Below, in pieces: positions 15,722 to 25,505 of a stretch of DNA of 64,000 nucleotides. The notes beneath the pieces are model-generated. The model saw only the letters and a program-made list of their open reading frames with translations, was not told the origin of the DNA and ran no database searches. This DNA comes from Flavobacterium suncheonense GH29-5 = DSM 17707 (GTDB lineage: Bacteria > Bacteroidota > Bacteroidia > Flavobacteriales > Flavobacteriaceae): the NCBI RefSeq assembly GCF_000430025.1, contig NZ_AUCZ01000014.1, positions 1-64,000 of the forward strand, written 5' to 3'. The position numbers and the translations under genes were made by a program. Every line of letters begins with the position of its first letter. The first letter of the stretch is position 1.

Positions 15722-17065
15722 TTATTTTTTCAGCAAACTCAAAATATGCTGTTCGACCACTTCGGTATCCCAGATTTGTTCAATGTTTTCAATGGCCAGA
15801 ATTTCTTCCATAATCCGGTTTTGCTTATCGCCTTCGGCCAAAGCTTCCGAATAAGGCTGATGGCTGAAAGTTACTCTGCTGTATAAGGGCACCCATTTAT
15901 CCGGATGCTTGTCGGAAAACCATTTCTCAATTTTTTTCTGAAGAAGAAATTTGACATCGGCTGTTTTGGAGCTCATTTCCATAAAATTGCGGTAGGACAG
16001 CTCAGCGATGGCATCAGCATTGGGCTTTCTTGATTGTTGGTACTCCTGAAAAATCGTTTTCCAGTCGTCGCCGTATTGCTGCATCAACTGGTTTAAAATG
16101 GTGATGTCTTCAAACCCGGCATTCATCCCGTGACCGTAAAAAGGCACAATCGCGTGCGCCGCATCACCGATTAATGCCACTTTATCTTCGTAGGTCCAGG
16201 GGTAACACTTCATCGTTACGAGATAACTGGTCGGGTTTTTAAAGAAATCTTCCACCAAATCGGGGATGACTTCTTTGGTATCCGGGAAATGCTGGGCAAA
16301 AAAAGCCACCAGAGCTTCTTTATCTTTCAGCGTTTCAAAGGAATTTTCGCCTTCGTGCGGCATAAACAGCGTACAGGTAAAACTGCCGTCCGGATTGGCT
16401 AGCCCCATCAGCATAAATTCGCCTCTGGGCCATATGTGCAACGAATTTTTGTCAATTTTATGGGTTCCGTCCGGATTCGCCGGAATGTGTAATTCCTTGT
16501 AACCCACACGGATAAAGTCCTGCGAATAATTAAACATGCTCTGACGCTGCATGCGGTGACGCACTCTGGAGAACGCTCCGTCGGCACCAAAAACAATATC
16601 GTAATCCAACTCTTCCCATTCCCCGCGTTCGGTTTCGCCTTCATGTAGTGTGGCAGTGGCTAAAGTAACATCCCAGACTTTTTTATTGAAGAAAAATTCG
16701 ACTCCGGCAGCTTCGGCCAAATCGACCATCTTTCTGTTTAACAGCCCCCGGGATAACGAGAAAATTGCCTCCCCGTCTTTCCCGTAATGCTGATATACCA
16801 AATCCTGACCTAACGAATGAATAGCGCGCTTGTCTACCGGAATTCCGATTTTTTTGATTTCGTCATCCAATCCGACATCTTCGAGCGCCCGCCACCCCCG
16901 ATCTGACATTACCAGATTGATGGAACGTCCTGAGAAAACCACATTGCGGATATCCGGACTTCTGTCATACACATGAACCGTATGTCCGGCTTTTTTAAGA
17001 TAAATTGCCAATAGCGTTCCAACCAGTCCGGATCCGACCACGGCTATTTTTTGGGGAGTTTGCAT
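15722..17065 (-). CDS. kmo: Kynurenine 3-monooxygenase
   Basis: FAD- and NADPH-dependent hydroxylation of kynurenine to 3-hydroxykynurenine in tryptophan degradation. 447 residues. FAD dinucleotide motif GSGLVG at 11-16, the second FAD block GDAAHAIVPFYGHGMNAG at about 302-319, and the GRSINLVMSDRG segment specific to Kmo. kynU, encoding the following enzyme, is 4 kb away at 21096. A minus-strand TAAATTTG (17090-17083) is a possible -7 box. Confidence 0.92.
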   Translation of the reverse strand: MQTPQKIAVVGSGLVGTLLAIYLKKAGHTVHVYDRSPDIRNVVFSGRSINLVMSDRGWRALEDVGLDDEIKKIGIPVDKRAIHSLGQDLVYQHYGKDGEAIFSLSRGLLNRKMVDLAEAAGVEFFFNKKVWDVTLATATLHEGETERGEWEELDYDIVFGADGAFSRVRHRMQRQSMFNYSQDFIRVGYKELHIPANPDGTHKIDKNSLHIWPRGEFMLMGLANPDGSFTCTLFMPHEGENSFETLKDKEALVAFFAQHFPDTKEVIPDLVEDFFKNPTSYLVTMKCYPWTYEDKVALIGDAAHAIVPFYGHGMNAGFEDITILNQLMQQYGDDWKTIFQEYQQSRKPNADAIAELSYRNFMEMSSKTADVKFLLQKKIEKWFSDKHPDKWVPLYSRVTFSHQPYSEALAEGDKQNRIMEEILAIENIEQIWDTEVVEQHILSLLKK

Positions 17066-17155
17066 TACCGATTTTATTTATACAAATTTATATTTTTTAA
17101 AACAATAAGCTGCTCTTTTTGCATTTATTTCTCTGTAGGTATATTCCTAAAAAAC

Positions 17156-17186
17156 AAAAAGTGCGCCCTGGAAAAGGCGCACTTTC
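17156..17186 (-). terminator. Intrinsic terminator after the glycine-zipper gene
   Basis: AAAGTGCGCC and GGCGCACTTT form a 10-bp stem around an 8-nt loop, followed by a T-rich tract on the minus strand. Confidence 0.85.
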
Positions 17187-17212
17187 AGACCAAATTTATA
17201 CTAAACAACTAA

Positions 17213-17611
17213 CTACTTTTTCTTGCTCTCATCTATAATCGCTCCGGTACCGGCCCCCACACCGGCTCCTGCCAAACCTCCGATAATGGCTCCTTCAGCT
17301 TTTTTATCACTGACCGCAGCTCCGGTTACCGCCCCGACACCAGCGCCGATTAATGCTCCTTTTGCGGCTCCGCTCATTTTTTTGCGTTGCGGCGTTGCGG
17401 TTGCCTGAGGCGTGGTATTGTTTACCACCACCACCTCTTTTTTAGTGCTTTCAGCCATTTTCACGGAATCGATGATACGTTGTTTTTCCATGGCCAGCTT
17501 CATGGAATCAATAACCGATTCTTTGCTGGTTAATTCTTTATTTTCCTGCTGCATATCTTTACACGATACCATTGCCAAAAATGCTGTTCCTACAATCAAT
17601 AACGTTCTCAT
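17213..17611 (-). CDS. Glycine-zipper lipoprotein
   Basis: 132 residues from the ATG at 17611. Lipobox AMVSC (Cys17), a charged helical region, then a glycine zipper at about 85-124 with repeated GAxxGAxxG steps (GALIGAGVGAVTGAAV and GGLAGAGVGAGTGAI). Such YMGG-like domains insert into or span membranes; the function is unknown. The longer frame from 17701 would hide the signal peptide. Confidence 0.78.
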   Translation of the reverse strand: MRTLLIVGTAFLAMVSCKDMQQENKELTSKESVIDSMKLAMEKQRIIDSVKMAESTKKEVVVVNNTTPQATATPQRKKMSGAAKGALIGAGVGAVTGAAVSDKKAEGAIIGGLAGAGVGAGTGAIIDESKKK

Positions 17612-17706
17612 AATCTCTTGCTTTAAAATTACTTTACAAAGTAAGCACCGATATGCAAAAGTTCTGTTACAGTATTTTAAGAAATCGTTACAGTATTTCA
17701 ATGTTC

Positions 17707-17748
17707 AAAAAAAAAAAAAAAAGAGCAAACCCTTCAGCTCGCTCTTTA
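17707..17748 (-). terminator. Intrinsic terminator with a 16-nt homopolymer
   Basis: Minus-strand AAAGAGC and GCTCTTT stem followed by 16 consecutive T (plus-strand A run at 17707-17722). It follows the ureohydrolase gene. The run is long enough to vary in length by slippage. Confidence 0.8.
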
Positions 17749-17754
17749 TAAGTA

Positions 17755-18831
17755 TTATCGGTTGAATTTGATCTTCCCGCCTACCTTCAGTTTCTGGGAT
17801 TTAGCAAAGACCCCGCACATGTGGAACAGCATTCTCGCACCCACATTGCCGTCCCAGTCGTCATCGCCCGGAGCCACTTCCACCAAGTCGAAACCTATGA
17901 TTTCTTTGTCGGTTTCAGCTAAACGGCTTAACAGATACGCAGCCTGTTCAAAAGAGAACCCGCCCGGTACCGGTGTTCCGGTGTTCGGACAGTACCACGG
18001 ATACATGCCGTCAATATCGAAAGAAATGCAGACTTTTTCCGGCAAGGAAGCAATGATTTTATCGCATTGCTGCTGCCAGGTCACGCCTTCAAATGTTTCC
18101 TGTTTTAAATCCATATCGGTATGTACCAAAACGCGGTCTTTTAAAGCCACATCTACTTCCTGCTCACAGAAATCGCGGATGCCTACTTGAACGATTTTGG
18201 AAATCTGGGGAATCTGCAACGCATTGTACATGATGGACGCATGCGAATACGTAAATCCTTCGTAGGCAATGCGCAAATCCATGTGAGCATCTAAATGCAA
18301 GATTCCGAAATTGTTGTATTTGGTAGCCAACGCCTGATAATAGCCCAGCGGCGTACTGTGATCGCCTCCTAAAAGCGCTACTTTTTTTCCTTGGTTCATC
18401 CAGTGAAGAATACGCTCCTTCACTTCTTCATTCATGTCCTTACACGCTTTGTTGATTTTATCCAAATCGGATTGCAGAGCCGGAAATGTTGAGACATCTT
18501 CACCCGCCTCCAAAGCCTCGATAATTGGTTGTGCCAATCCTTTGAATTTATGAGAATTCTTCGCCCAATGTGCCGGCGCTTCGTCCATGTAAATTCCTAA
18601 TTTCCACAATTCCGGAAATTCCTGATGGTTTAAATCGACCTGAAAAGAAGCGTCCATGATGGCTTCCGGTCCTTCTGATGCTCCTGCCCCGTAACTTACG
18701 GTTACTTCCCAAGGCACCGGAACTACTATAATTTCACTTTGTTCTGCTGAAAAGGGTAATCCGAAAACGGTAGCATCGGCCAAACCGGGTTGTGACGGAT
18801 CGAACGTATCGATTATTTGCTGTTTTGTCAT
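17755..18831 (-). CDS. Arginase/agmatinase-family ureohydrolase
   Basis: 358 residues, binuclear-manganese ureohydrolase fold. Metal-binding blocks: GGDHS (about 155), LDAHMDLR (about 180) and SFDIDGMYP (about 267). The family hydrolyses guanidino compounds (arginine, agmatine) or formimidoylglutamate. Bacteroidota members of this length are usually annotated only to family level, and the substrate cannot be assigned here. A -7 box TATCTTTG (18866-18859) lies 28 nt upstream. It sits between kmo and kynU but is not an obvious kynurenine-pathway enzyme. Confidence 0.82.
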   Translation of the reverse strand: MTKQQIIDTFDPSQPGLADATVFGLPFSAEQSEIIVVPVPWEVTVSYGAGASEGPEAIMDASFQVDLNHQEFPELWKLGIYMDEAPAHWAKNSHKFKGLAQPIIEALEAGEDVSTFPALQSDLDKINKACKDMNEEVKERILHWMNQGKKVALLGGDHSTPLGYYQALATKYNNFGILHLDAHMDLRIAYEGFTYSHASIMYNALQIPQISKIVQVGIRDFCEQEVDVALKDRVLVHTDMDLKQETFEGVTWQQQCDKIIASLPEKVCISFDIDGMYPWYCPNTGTPVPGGFSFEQAAYLLSRLAETDKEIIGFDLVEVAPGDDDWDGNVGARMLFHMCGVFAKSQKLKVGGKIKFNR

Positions 18832-18879
18832 GTTTTAAAAAAACTTTTATCAAGACCACAAAGATAATCTAATTTCATA

Positions 18880-18909
18880 AAAAAAGCCGAACACTTGATT
18901 CGGCTTTTC
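18880..18909 (-). terminator. Intrinsic terminator after the metalloprotease gene
   Basis: Minus-strand AAGCCGAA and TTCGGCTT stem followed by a T tract, 19 bp past the stop. Confidence 0.85.
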
Positions 18910-18927
18910 TGTACTATATGCTTCACC

Positions 18928-21024
18928 TTATTGCTTCACGAACTTGTTAGATACTTTTGCATTTACAAAATACAACGTATAAACACCACTGGCAAGTTTT
19001 GAAACATCAATAGAAGATTCATTGGTAATCAGAGCTCTTTGCATCACTTTTTGCCCTAACATATTGTAGATTTCAACTTCTTCATTTTCAAAACCGTCAC
19101 CTTTAATTGTAAGGGTTGAGGAAGCCGGATTCGGATATACCAAAAAGGAATTCTTAACAAAATCCTCCGTTCCCAAATTGGTATTCACAATTAAATTGAA
19201 AGTACAGTTCACGGAAGTTCCGCTGGTTGCAGTCATGGTTACCGTATGAGTTCCCACACCTACAATCGCTCCAACCGCCGGTGATTGCGTTACTACCGCA
19301 TCACAATTTTGGCTAATTGCATTGGTTATTGACGCAAAACTTGGCACGGTATAATTTCCGCTTCCATCTGCCGTAACCGTTTGATCCCCGGGACAATTAA
19401 TACGTAACGCAACGGCCGGCATTGTATAACCGGCTGCCGCAAACTTCTGTGTCATTGTTTTGATGTCCTCACAAGGATAGTTCATGTCGATAGCCGCCTG
19501 ACGCACTGCTATTGCTGCATTTTGCTGATTTGTAGCACTATTGGTCATGGATAATCCTTCTAAAAAAGCCTTATCGGTTTTGGTTCTTCCGATAACATCC
19601 CAGATTTTCATCAGTACGGTTGCCCAAATTTGACCGTCCGAATGCACCTGATTTACCAAACCTCCGGGATAAACCGCCGCATAATTGGTAGTTCTTCCTC
19701 CCCAACAAGTATTATGCCCGTCCCAACTAAACATGTAATGATAGGCCGCATCTGTAGACTGCCATTGGTTTAAAGCCCTGCTGTGTGATTGAGCCCAATA
19801 ATCTCCGGAACCTTCACTCAAGCCGTTTACCTGAGACAACGAACCGCCTGTAAGCCAATCGTGCAATCCATGACCTAATTCATGCCAGATTACATCGCCG
19901 TCTTCGCCATCGTCTACACATCCTTCTCCAAACACTAAAGTACCGTTGGAATAATGCGAATTATCCGCGCCATTTTCTCCCGAGGGATCAAACCACAAAA
20001 CATTAGCATGGGAATTATCGACATTTTGAACGCAAGGTATACCTAAGGTTTCATTGATATAACGCAAGCTGTTGTCAGTATGATAAAACACATTGGCAGC
20101 CTCAAATCCATCCTGGTTTCGGGTAAACGCAAAATCTGGCGAAGCTTGTGTAAACAACCCTTTATTGGGATTCTCCAGATTTTTAATTTCCACATAGGAA
20201 CTTTTCAGTTTGTAGGTTCCTGCAGTATTTTCAACTTGGGGTAATGTCACGTTTACACGCTGTGCATTCAATTGAGCGGTATCGGCATCGTTTCCGTCTG
20301 CATACCCTGTTGTTCCGTAAGCCACATGCGCCGCAGACAACGGATCAGACAGAAATACCATTGCGGATCCGGTTTCAAAAGCCAAAGCTTCGGCCTTTTC
20401 TACCGGCATGAAATATTTTTGATTCTTTGTTCCTCCTTCTTCTTTGGAATGTGCATGCCCATCGTGAGAGTCGCTTCCGCAATAAATGGCAATATCCTTA
20501 ACACTAAGCACTTGTCCATTAGCTGCATCGATGATAACTTCCCATGAACCCGATTTCTCTTCAAAACTGGTCACGGTTCTGTATACTAATTTCGGAGTCC
20601 CTAACTTATTGTAAACAAAGAGTTTATTCTCCTGAAAGGTAACCATACCGGAAACACCGATTTCCTTGTCTGAAATTGCAACGGCTTTTTCCTTTGAGAT
20701 TTGCGGAACCGTATTAATCGTTCCCAAGTCTTTAACTACATTAAAATCCGTGTGCGTAATTTCACCGTTGGGGGAAAAATGCACGACAAGTTCCGAATCA
20801 AAAACCGGAACACCATTTACCATCTGCTGAAAACGCAAGGTCTCTCCCGATAAACTCTTGCGGGAAAAACGCAGGTTCAGATCTGCATCGGAATTGATTT
20901 TTAATTCCCTTGCATTGGATTTAATCCACGCTCTCGCCTGTGCTTCCTTTGTGGTGTTTTGGGCTGTCAGCATAGCAGTAAACCCAAAAAGAAAAGCAGC
21001 AACCGTAAGTAGTTGTTTTTTCAT
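18928..21024 (-). CDS. T9SS-secreted fungalysin-like (M36) zinc metalloprotease
   Basis: 698 residues. Signal peptide, an FTP/PepSY-type propeptide (about 25-180), then a catalytic domain with the zinc motif HELGH (about 381) and a downstream glutamate in GLSEGSGDYW (about 404), the spacing and sequence of the M36 family rather than classical M4. A HYR-like beta domain (about 535-610) precedes a C-terminal type IX secretion sorting domain (about 620-698: FLVYPNPASSTLTI, MLGQKVM, LASGVYTLYF). Probably secreted and involved in extracellular protein degradation. Ends at a terminator. Confidence 0.87.
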   Translation of the reverse strand: MKKQLLTVAAFLFGFTAMLTAQNTTKEAQARAWIKSNARELKINSDADLNLRFSRKSLSGETLRFQQMVNGVPVFDSELVVHFSPNGEITHTDFNVVKDLGTINTVPQISKEKAVAISDKEIGVSGMVTFQENKLFVYNKLGTPKLVYRTVTSFEEKSGSWEVIIDAANGQVLSVKDIAIYCGSDSHDGHAHSKEEGGTKNQKYFMPVEKAEALAFETGSAMVFLSDPLSAAHVAYGTTGYADGNDADTAQLNAQRVNVTLPQVENTAGTYKLKSSYVEIKNLENPNKGLFTQASPDFAFTRNQDGFEAANVFYHTDNSLRYINETLGIPCVQNVDNSHANVLWFDPSGENGADNSHYSNGTLVFGEGCVDDGEDGDVIWHELGHGLHDWLTGGSLSQVNGLSEGSGDYWAQSHSRALNQWQSTDAAYHYMFSWDGHNTCWGGRTTNYAAVYPGGLVNQVHSDGQIWATVLMKIWDVIGRTKTDKAFLEGLSMTNSATNQQNAAIAVRQAAIDMNYPCEDIKTMTQKFAAAGYTMPAVALRINCPGDQTVTADGSGNYTVPSFASITNAISQNCDAVVTQSPAVGAIVGVGTHTVTMTATSGTSVNCTFNLIVNTNLGTEDFVKNSFLVYPNPASSTLTIKGDGFENEEVEIYNMLGQKVMQRALITNESSIDVSKLASGVYTLYFVNAKVSNKFVKQ

Positions 21025-21095
21025 TTTTAGTTGGTTTTTTAGTTAAGTTGTTACAAATAAAACAAATAATTTGTAAATAGACTAAAAAATACCAA

Positions 21096-22376
21096 CTATT
21101 CTTTCAAAATACCTTTTTTCAGAATCTGACCGAATTCATACATATCTTCAAACGAACAGTAAAAAGGAGCCGGCGCCAAACGGATGACATTTGGTTCGCG
21201 CCAATCGGTAATTACTCCGTTTTTCATCAAATAGTCGAATAACGCTCTTCCCTGTCCGTGCAGAAATACGGATAACTGACAGGCGCGTTCTTCTTTATTG
21301 GAAGGCGTGATGATTTCAAATTCTGTTCCGTCGATTTCCTTGTCGATTTCATGAAGGATAAATTCCAGATATGCCGTGATTAAATCGCGTTTTTTGATCA
21401 ACTTATCCATTCCTACTTCGGCAAACATTTCCACAGAGGCTAAATAAGGCGCCAGAGAAATTACGGGAAGATTGCTTACCTGCCAGCCTTCTGCCCCGCG
21501 AACCGGATCAAATTTCGGTTCCATCAGAAAACGTCGTTCTTTGTTGTGCCCCCACCAGCCGGCAAAACGCGATAAATCGGTATCGTTGTGGTGTGCTTCA
21601 TGCACAAAGATTCCCGATACATTTCCGGGACCTGAATTCATGTATTTATAACTGCACCAGGCAGCAAAATCCACGCCCCAGTCGTGAAGTTCTAATTTGA
21701 TATTCCCCGCAGCATGCGCTAAATCGAATCCAACGTAGGCTCCGTATTTATGTCCAGCTTCGGTAATGGTTTTCATGTCAAAAACCTGTCCCGTATAGTA
21801 GTTTACGCCCCCCATCAACACTAAAGCTAATTCATCGCCCACTTCGTCAATCTTGGCCAGAATATCCTCCAGCCTGATATTGTGTTCGCCTTCGCGACGT
21901 TTTACTTCTACTATGGCATCTTTGGCTTCAAAACCGTGAAAATGCACCTGGCTCTGCAACATATATTGATCGCTTGGGAAAGCTTTTTCTTCACAAATGA
22001 TTTTATACTTTTTCGCGCTTGGTCTGTAAAACGAAACCATCAGCAAATGTAAGTTCACTGTTAATGTGTTCATAACAGTCACTTCGCTCGGTTTGGCTCC
22101 AACGATTCCGCTTAAAGGACCAGCAAAACGTTCCTGATAATCCCACCAGGGCTTGTCGGCATAAAAATGACCTTCCACAGCAAGTGTTGCCCAATCGTTC
22201 ATGATTTCATCTACATAGGCCTTGGTGCGTTTTGGCTGTAATCCCAATGAATTTCCCGTAAAATAAATTACCTGCTTCCCGTTAACTTGCGGAAAAATGA
22301 ATTCATCCCGGTACTTTCTCAACTCATCACTGGCATCTAATTGCTGTGCAAATGCTCTTGTATTTTCAAATGTCAT
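21096..22376 (-). CDS. kynU: Kynureninase
   Basis: PLP enzyme cleaving kynurenine or 3-hydroxykynurenine to (hydroxy)anthranilate and alanine. 426 residues from the ATG at 22376. The Schiff-base lysine lies in WCSYKYMNSGPG (about 242), with YTGQVFDM and FDLAHAAGN blocks before it. kmo is nearby. The longer frame from 22409 is excluded by a promoter -7 box at 22405-22398. Confidence 0.93.
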   Translation of the reverse strand: MTFENTRAFAQQLDASDELRKYRDEFIFPQVNGKQVIYFTGNSLGLQPKRTKAYVDEIMNDWATLAVEGHFYADKPWWDYQERFAGPLSGIVGAKPSEVTVMNTLTVNLHLLMVSFYRPSAKKYKIICEEKAFPSDQYMLQSQVHFHGFEAKDAIVEVKRREGEHNIRLEDILAKIDEVGDELALVLMGGVNYYTGQVFDMKTITEAGHKYGAYVGFDLAHAAGNIKLELHDWGVDFAAWCSYKYMNSGPGNVSGIFVHEAHHNDTDLSRFAGWWGHNKERRFLMEPKFDPVRGAEGWQVSNLPVISLAPYLASVEMFAEVGMDKLIKKRDLITAYLEFILHEIDKEIDGTEFEIITPSNKEERACQLSVFLHGQGRALFDYLMKNGVITDWREPNVIRLAPAPFYCSFEDMYEFGQILKKGILKE

Positions 22377-22397
22377 TTTTGGTGGTTTTTGGAGGTG

Positions 22398-22425
22398 CAA
22401 AAATAGCAAAAATTAAGAATAACAA
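22398..22425 (-). promoter_or_regulatory. kynU promoter
   Basis: Minus-strand TATTTTTG (22405-22398) with TTG (22425-22423) and a 17-nt spacer, 22 nt before the kynU start. Confidence 0.65.
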
Positions 22426-22583
22426 TTTGTTATTTTCCGAAGACGCTCATATTTATAACACACCTTGTTTCATTCGTTAGAAACAATACGAAAAAACAAG
22501 GACGCAAGAATTGTTGCACGTACTTTTAATAGTTCAATCTTTTAAATCATATTTTTATATTTGACATCTCAACAAAACAGACT

Positions 22584-23027
22584 ATGAAATACACTTGTGA
22601 AATTGAAATCAACCAACCGGTTGACAAAGTAATCGAATTGTTTGACAACCCCGACAACCTTACCAAATGGATGGAAGGCCTGGAAAGTTTTGAACATGTA
22701 AGCGGCGAACCCGGTCAGCCCGGTGCCAAATCGCTGCTAAAATTCAAAATGGGAAAACGCAAAATGGAAATGACGGAAACCGTTACGGTAAGAAACCTTC
22801 CGGAAGAATTTAGCGGTTATTATGAAATGGACGGCGTGACCAATCATATTAAGAATAAATTCTCCGCCATTTCCAATTCCAAAACCCTGTACAAAACCGA
22901 GAATGAATTTGTCATCAAAAACAATCTCGTCATGAAAATCTTTGCTTTGCTGATGCCGGGCTTGTTTAAAAAACAATCGATGAAATATCTGGAAAGTTTT
23001 AAGAAATTTGCAGAAAGCCAGCCATAA
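22584..23027 (+). CDS. SRPBCC (START-like) domain protein
   Basis: 147 residues with a helix-grip fold typical of the SRPBCC superfamily: CEIEINQPVDKVIELFDNPD at the start, a central beta sheet, and a long C-terminal helix with MKYLESFKKFAE. These proteins bind hydrophobic ligands; no ligand is predictable. A -7 box TATATTTG at 22556-22563 lies 20 nt before the ATG. Followed by a terminator. Confidence 0.78.
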   Translation: MKYTCEIEINQPVDKVIELFDNPDNLTKWMEGLESFEHVSGEPGQPGAKSLLKFKMGKRKMEMTETVTVRNLPEEFSGYYEMDGVTNHIKNKFSAISNSKTLYKTENEFVIKNNLVMKIFALLMPGLFKKQSMKYLESFKKFAESQP

Positions 23028-23060
23028 AAAAAGCGTCCCGTTTAAGTGGACGCTTTTTTA
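23026..23060. terminator. Bidirectional intrinsic terminator
   Basis: AAGCGTCC (23031-23038) and GGACGCTT (23048-23055) stem with A-rich and T-rich flanks, between the convergent SRPBCC and queA genes. Confidence 0.85.
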
Positions 23061-23082
23061 TTCTCTTAAATTAAACGGCTGC

Positions 23083-24132
23083 TTATAAAATCAGCATTGC
23101 ATCTCCGTAAGAATAGAATTTATACCCTTCTTTGATAGCTTCATCGTATGCTTTTCGCATCAAATCATGTCCACAAAATGCGGATATCATCATCAGTAAC
23201 GTGGATTTTGGCGTATGGAAATTCGTTACCATACAATCCGCTACACTGAAATCATACGGCGGGTAAATAAATTTATTGGTCCAGCCTGTAAACGGATTAA
23301 GTGTTTTAGACGACGATACGGAACTTTCCATCGCTCTCATGGTAGTAGTACCGATGGCGCAAACACGTTTTTTGTTCAGTTTCGCCTTATTTACCACATC
23401 ACAGGCTTCCTGGGAAATAATCATCTCTTCGGAATCCATTTTGTGTTTGGACAAGTCTTCCACTTCCACCGGATTAAAAGTTCCCAATCCGACATGCAGC
23501 GTAACTTCCGCAAATTCCACGCCTTTAATTTCCAGGCGTTTCATCAAATGTTTTGAAAAGTGTAATCCTGCCGTTGGTGCCGCTACCGCTCCTTCTTCTT
23601 TGGCGTAAATCGTCTGGTAACGCTCCGCATCTTCAGGAGTTACCTCACGGTTGATGTATTTAGGGATTGGTGTTTCACCCAACTCTAATAATTTGGCACG
23701 AAATTCTTCATACGAACCGTCATACAGGAAACGCAACGTTCTTCCTCTTGAAGTTGTGTTGTCGATTACCTCGGCCACCAACGAATCGTCATCTCCGAAA
23801 TACAATTTATTCCCGATACGGATTTTACGCGCCGGATCTACCAAAACATCCCACAAACGCTGTTCCGCATTTAATTCTCTTAACAGGAAAACCTCAATTC
23901 TGGCTCCGGTTTTTTCTTTGTTTCCGTACAAACGCGCCGGGAATACTTTGGTATTGTTCAACACCATTACATCGCCTTCATCGAAATAATCCAAAATATC
24001 TTTAAACAATTTGTGTTCAATGGTTTGTGTTTTGCGGTTGACTACCATTAAACGGGCTTCATCTCTGTTTTCTGCAGGGAATTCGGCTAACAATTCTGCC
24101 GGAAGGTTAAAATTGAAATTTGATAACTTCAT
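23083..24132 (-). CDS. queA: tRNA preQ1(34) S-adenosylmethionine ribosyltransferase-isomerase
   Basis: Transfers and isomerises the ribosyl moiety of SAM onto preQ1 in tRNA to form epoxyqueuosine. 349 residues, normal length. Typical blocks: [53 protein letters not shown] and [17 protein letters not shown]. queE is at 5930-6562, so two queuosine genes lie in the window but not together. Confidence 0.95.
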   Translation of the reverse strand: MKLSNFNFNLPAELLAEFPAENRDEARLMVVNRKTQTIEHKLFKDILDYFDEGDVMVLNNTKVFPARLYGNKEKTGARIEVFLLRELNAEQRLWDVLVDPARKIRIGNKLYFGDDDSLVAEVIDNTTSRGRTLRFLYDGSYEEFRAKLLELGETPIPKYINREVTPEDAERYQTIYAKEEGAVAAPTAGLHFSKHLMKRLEIKGVEFAEVTLHVGLGTFNPVEVEDLSKHKMDSEEMIISQEACDVVNKAKLNKKRVCAIGTTTMRAMESSVSSSKTLNPFTGWTNKFIYPPYDFSVADCMVTNFHTPKSTLLMMISAFCGHDLMRKAYDEAIKEGYKFYSYGDAMLIL

Positions 24133-24154
24133 TTTTTATCTTTTAAATTGAGCG

Positions 24155-24186
24155 CAAATATACTATCGCAAAAGAGGCGTTGTCAA
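24155..24186 (-). promoter_or_regulatory. queA promoter
   Basis: Minus-strand TATATTTG (24162-24155) with TTG (24186-24184) and a 21-nt spacer; start predicted about 15 nt before the ATG. Confidence 0.65.
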
Positions 24187-24259
24187 GTGTTTTAGGATTT
24201 ATTTAGTCAGAAAGTTAAAAAATCGGATGAATTGCCTTGTCAGTAGGCTCTTTCAGCCT

Positions 24260-25504
24260 TCATTCCGTTGCTGAAATCTGAAAACCATTGTTTTTTAAGT
24301 CGTTCCAAAAGTCGGGATAGGATTTGGAAACCACTTCCGCATCTTCTATCGCTACCGGCACTTTTAACGCTAAAGGTGCAAAAGCCATGGCCATGCGATG
24401 GTCTTGGTACGTTTTCACGGTTTTGTTTTCATGAATGCTGCGTGAAGGTTTCAGATGCAGTGATTCATCGGTAACCGCAACTTCTGCTCCCAGTTTGGTC
24501 AACTCGTTTTTCAGGGCTTCCAGACGATCGGTTTCTTTGATTTTCAAGGTGTGCAAGCCGGACAAATCACAGCCGATTCCTAGTCCAAAACACGTTACTG
24601 CAATAGTTTGGGCTATATCGGGACAATTGTTTAGTTGAAGGTTCACTGTTGACCGTTCGCAGATTTTTACCTTAGAAAGGGTAATGGTACTGTTTTCGTT
24701 AAAAAGGGTTTCCACGCCAAAATCCCGATAAATTTCAACCAAAACCGCATCGCCCTGTAAACTGTTTTTCTTGTAACTCGACAAAGTAATTTGAGTTCCA
24801 ATTTCAGATAAAGCCACAATCGAATACCAGTACGAAGCTGAACTCCAATCGCTTTCCACCGTTATCTGCTGCTTTCGGACCGAGATTTTGGGATTGACTT
24901 TAATACGATTGCCTTCAAAAGAAGTTTCAACACCGATCGTTTCAAGTAACGCCAAGGTCATTTTTATATAGGGAACAGAGGTGATTTTACCTTCCAAAGT
25001 TACTTCCAGACCGTTTGCTAATTTCGGGGCAATCAGCAGCAAGGCTGAAATATACTGACTGCTTACATGGGCCGGCAACGAAACACAGCTTTGCGTTAAC
25101 TTTTTTCCTTTGATTTTAATCGGCGGAAAACCTTCAGTTTCCTCATATGAAATATCAGCGCCTAATTGTTGTAACGCTTCCACCAGAATTTGTATCGGAC
25201 GTTCTTTCATGCGCGAAGAACCTGTCAACAACACTTCTTTCCCTTCCTGAAGGGCAAAAAAAGCCGTCAGAAAACGCATGGCGGTTCCGGCGTGATGCAC
25301 GTTAACAGCTCTTGGGTTTTCCAACGGCGCTTCCAAAGCTTTTTGCATTACTGCCGAATCTTCAGAGTTTGAAAGATTGGCAATCGTTATAGTTGAATAC
25401 AAAGCACGCAAAAGCAACAATCGGTTCGTCTCTGATTTACTTCCCGTTATTCGGACTTCCGACGGTTGACTTTTGACTGTTGACTTTTGGAGATGCAAAT
25501 GCAA
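24260..25504 (-). CDS. aroA: 3-phosphoshikimate 1-carboxyvinyltransferase (EPSP synthase)
   Basis: Sixth step of the shikimate pathway. 414 residues, slightly short for the family but with all key blocks: GSKSETNRLLLLRA (phosphate and shikimate binding), AGTAMRFLTAFF, KETDRLEALKNEL and YQDHRMAMAFAPLAL. The start appears to be TTG at 25504-25502; no ATG lies between it and the GSKSETN block. It begins 1 nt after the stop of the MazG-like gene, which suggests translational coupling. Confidence 0.93.
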   Translation of the reverse strand: MHLHLQKSTVKSQPSEVRITGSKSETNRLLLLRALYSTITIANLSNSEDSAVMQKALEAPLENPRAVNVHHAGTAMRFLTAFFALQEGKEVLLTGSSRMKERPIQILVEALQQLGADISYEETEGFPPIKIKGKKLTQSCVSLPAHVSSQYISALLLIAPKLANGLEVTLEGKITSVPYIKMTLALLETIGVETSFEGNRIKVNPKISVRKQQITVESDWSSASYWYSIVALSEIGTQITLSSYKKNSLQGDAVLVEIYRDFGVETLFNENSTITLSKVKICERSTVNLQLNNCPDIAQTIAVTCFGLGIGCDLSGLHTLKIKETDRLEALKNELTKLGAEVAVTDESLHLKPSRSIHENKTVKTYQDHRMAMAFAPLALKVPVAIEDAEVVSKSYPDFWNDLKNNGFQISATE

Positions 25505-25505
25505 A

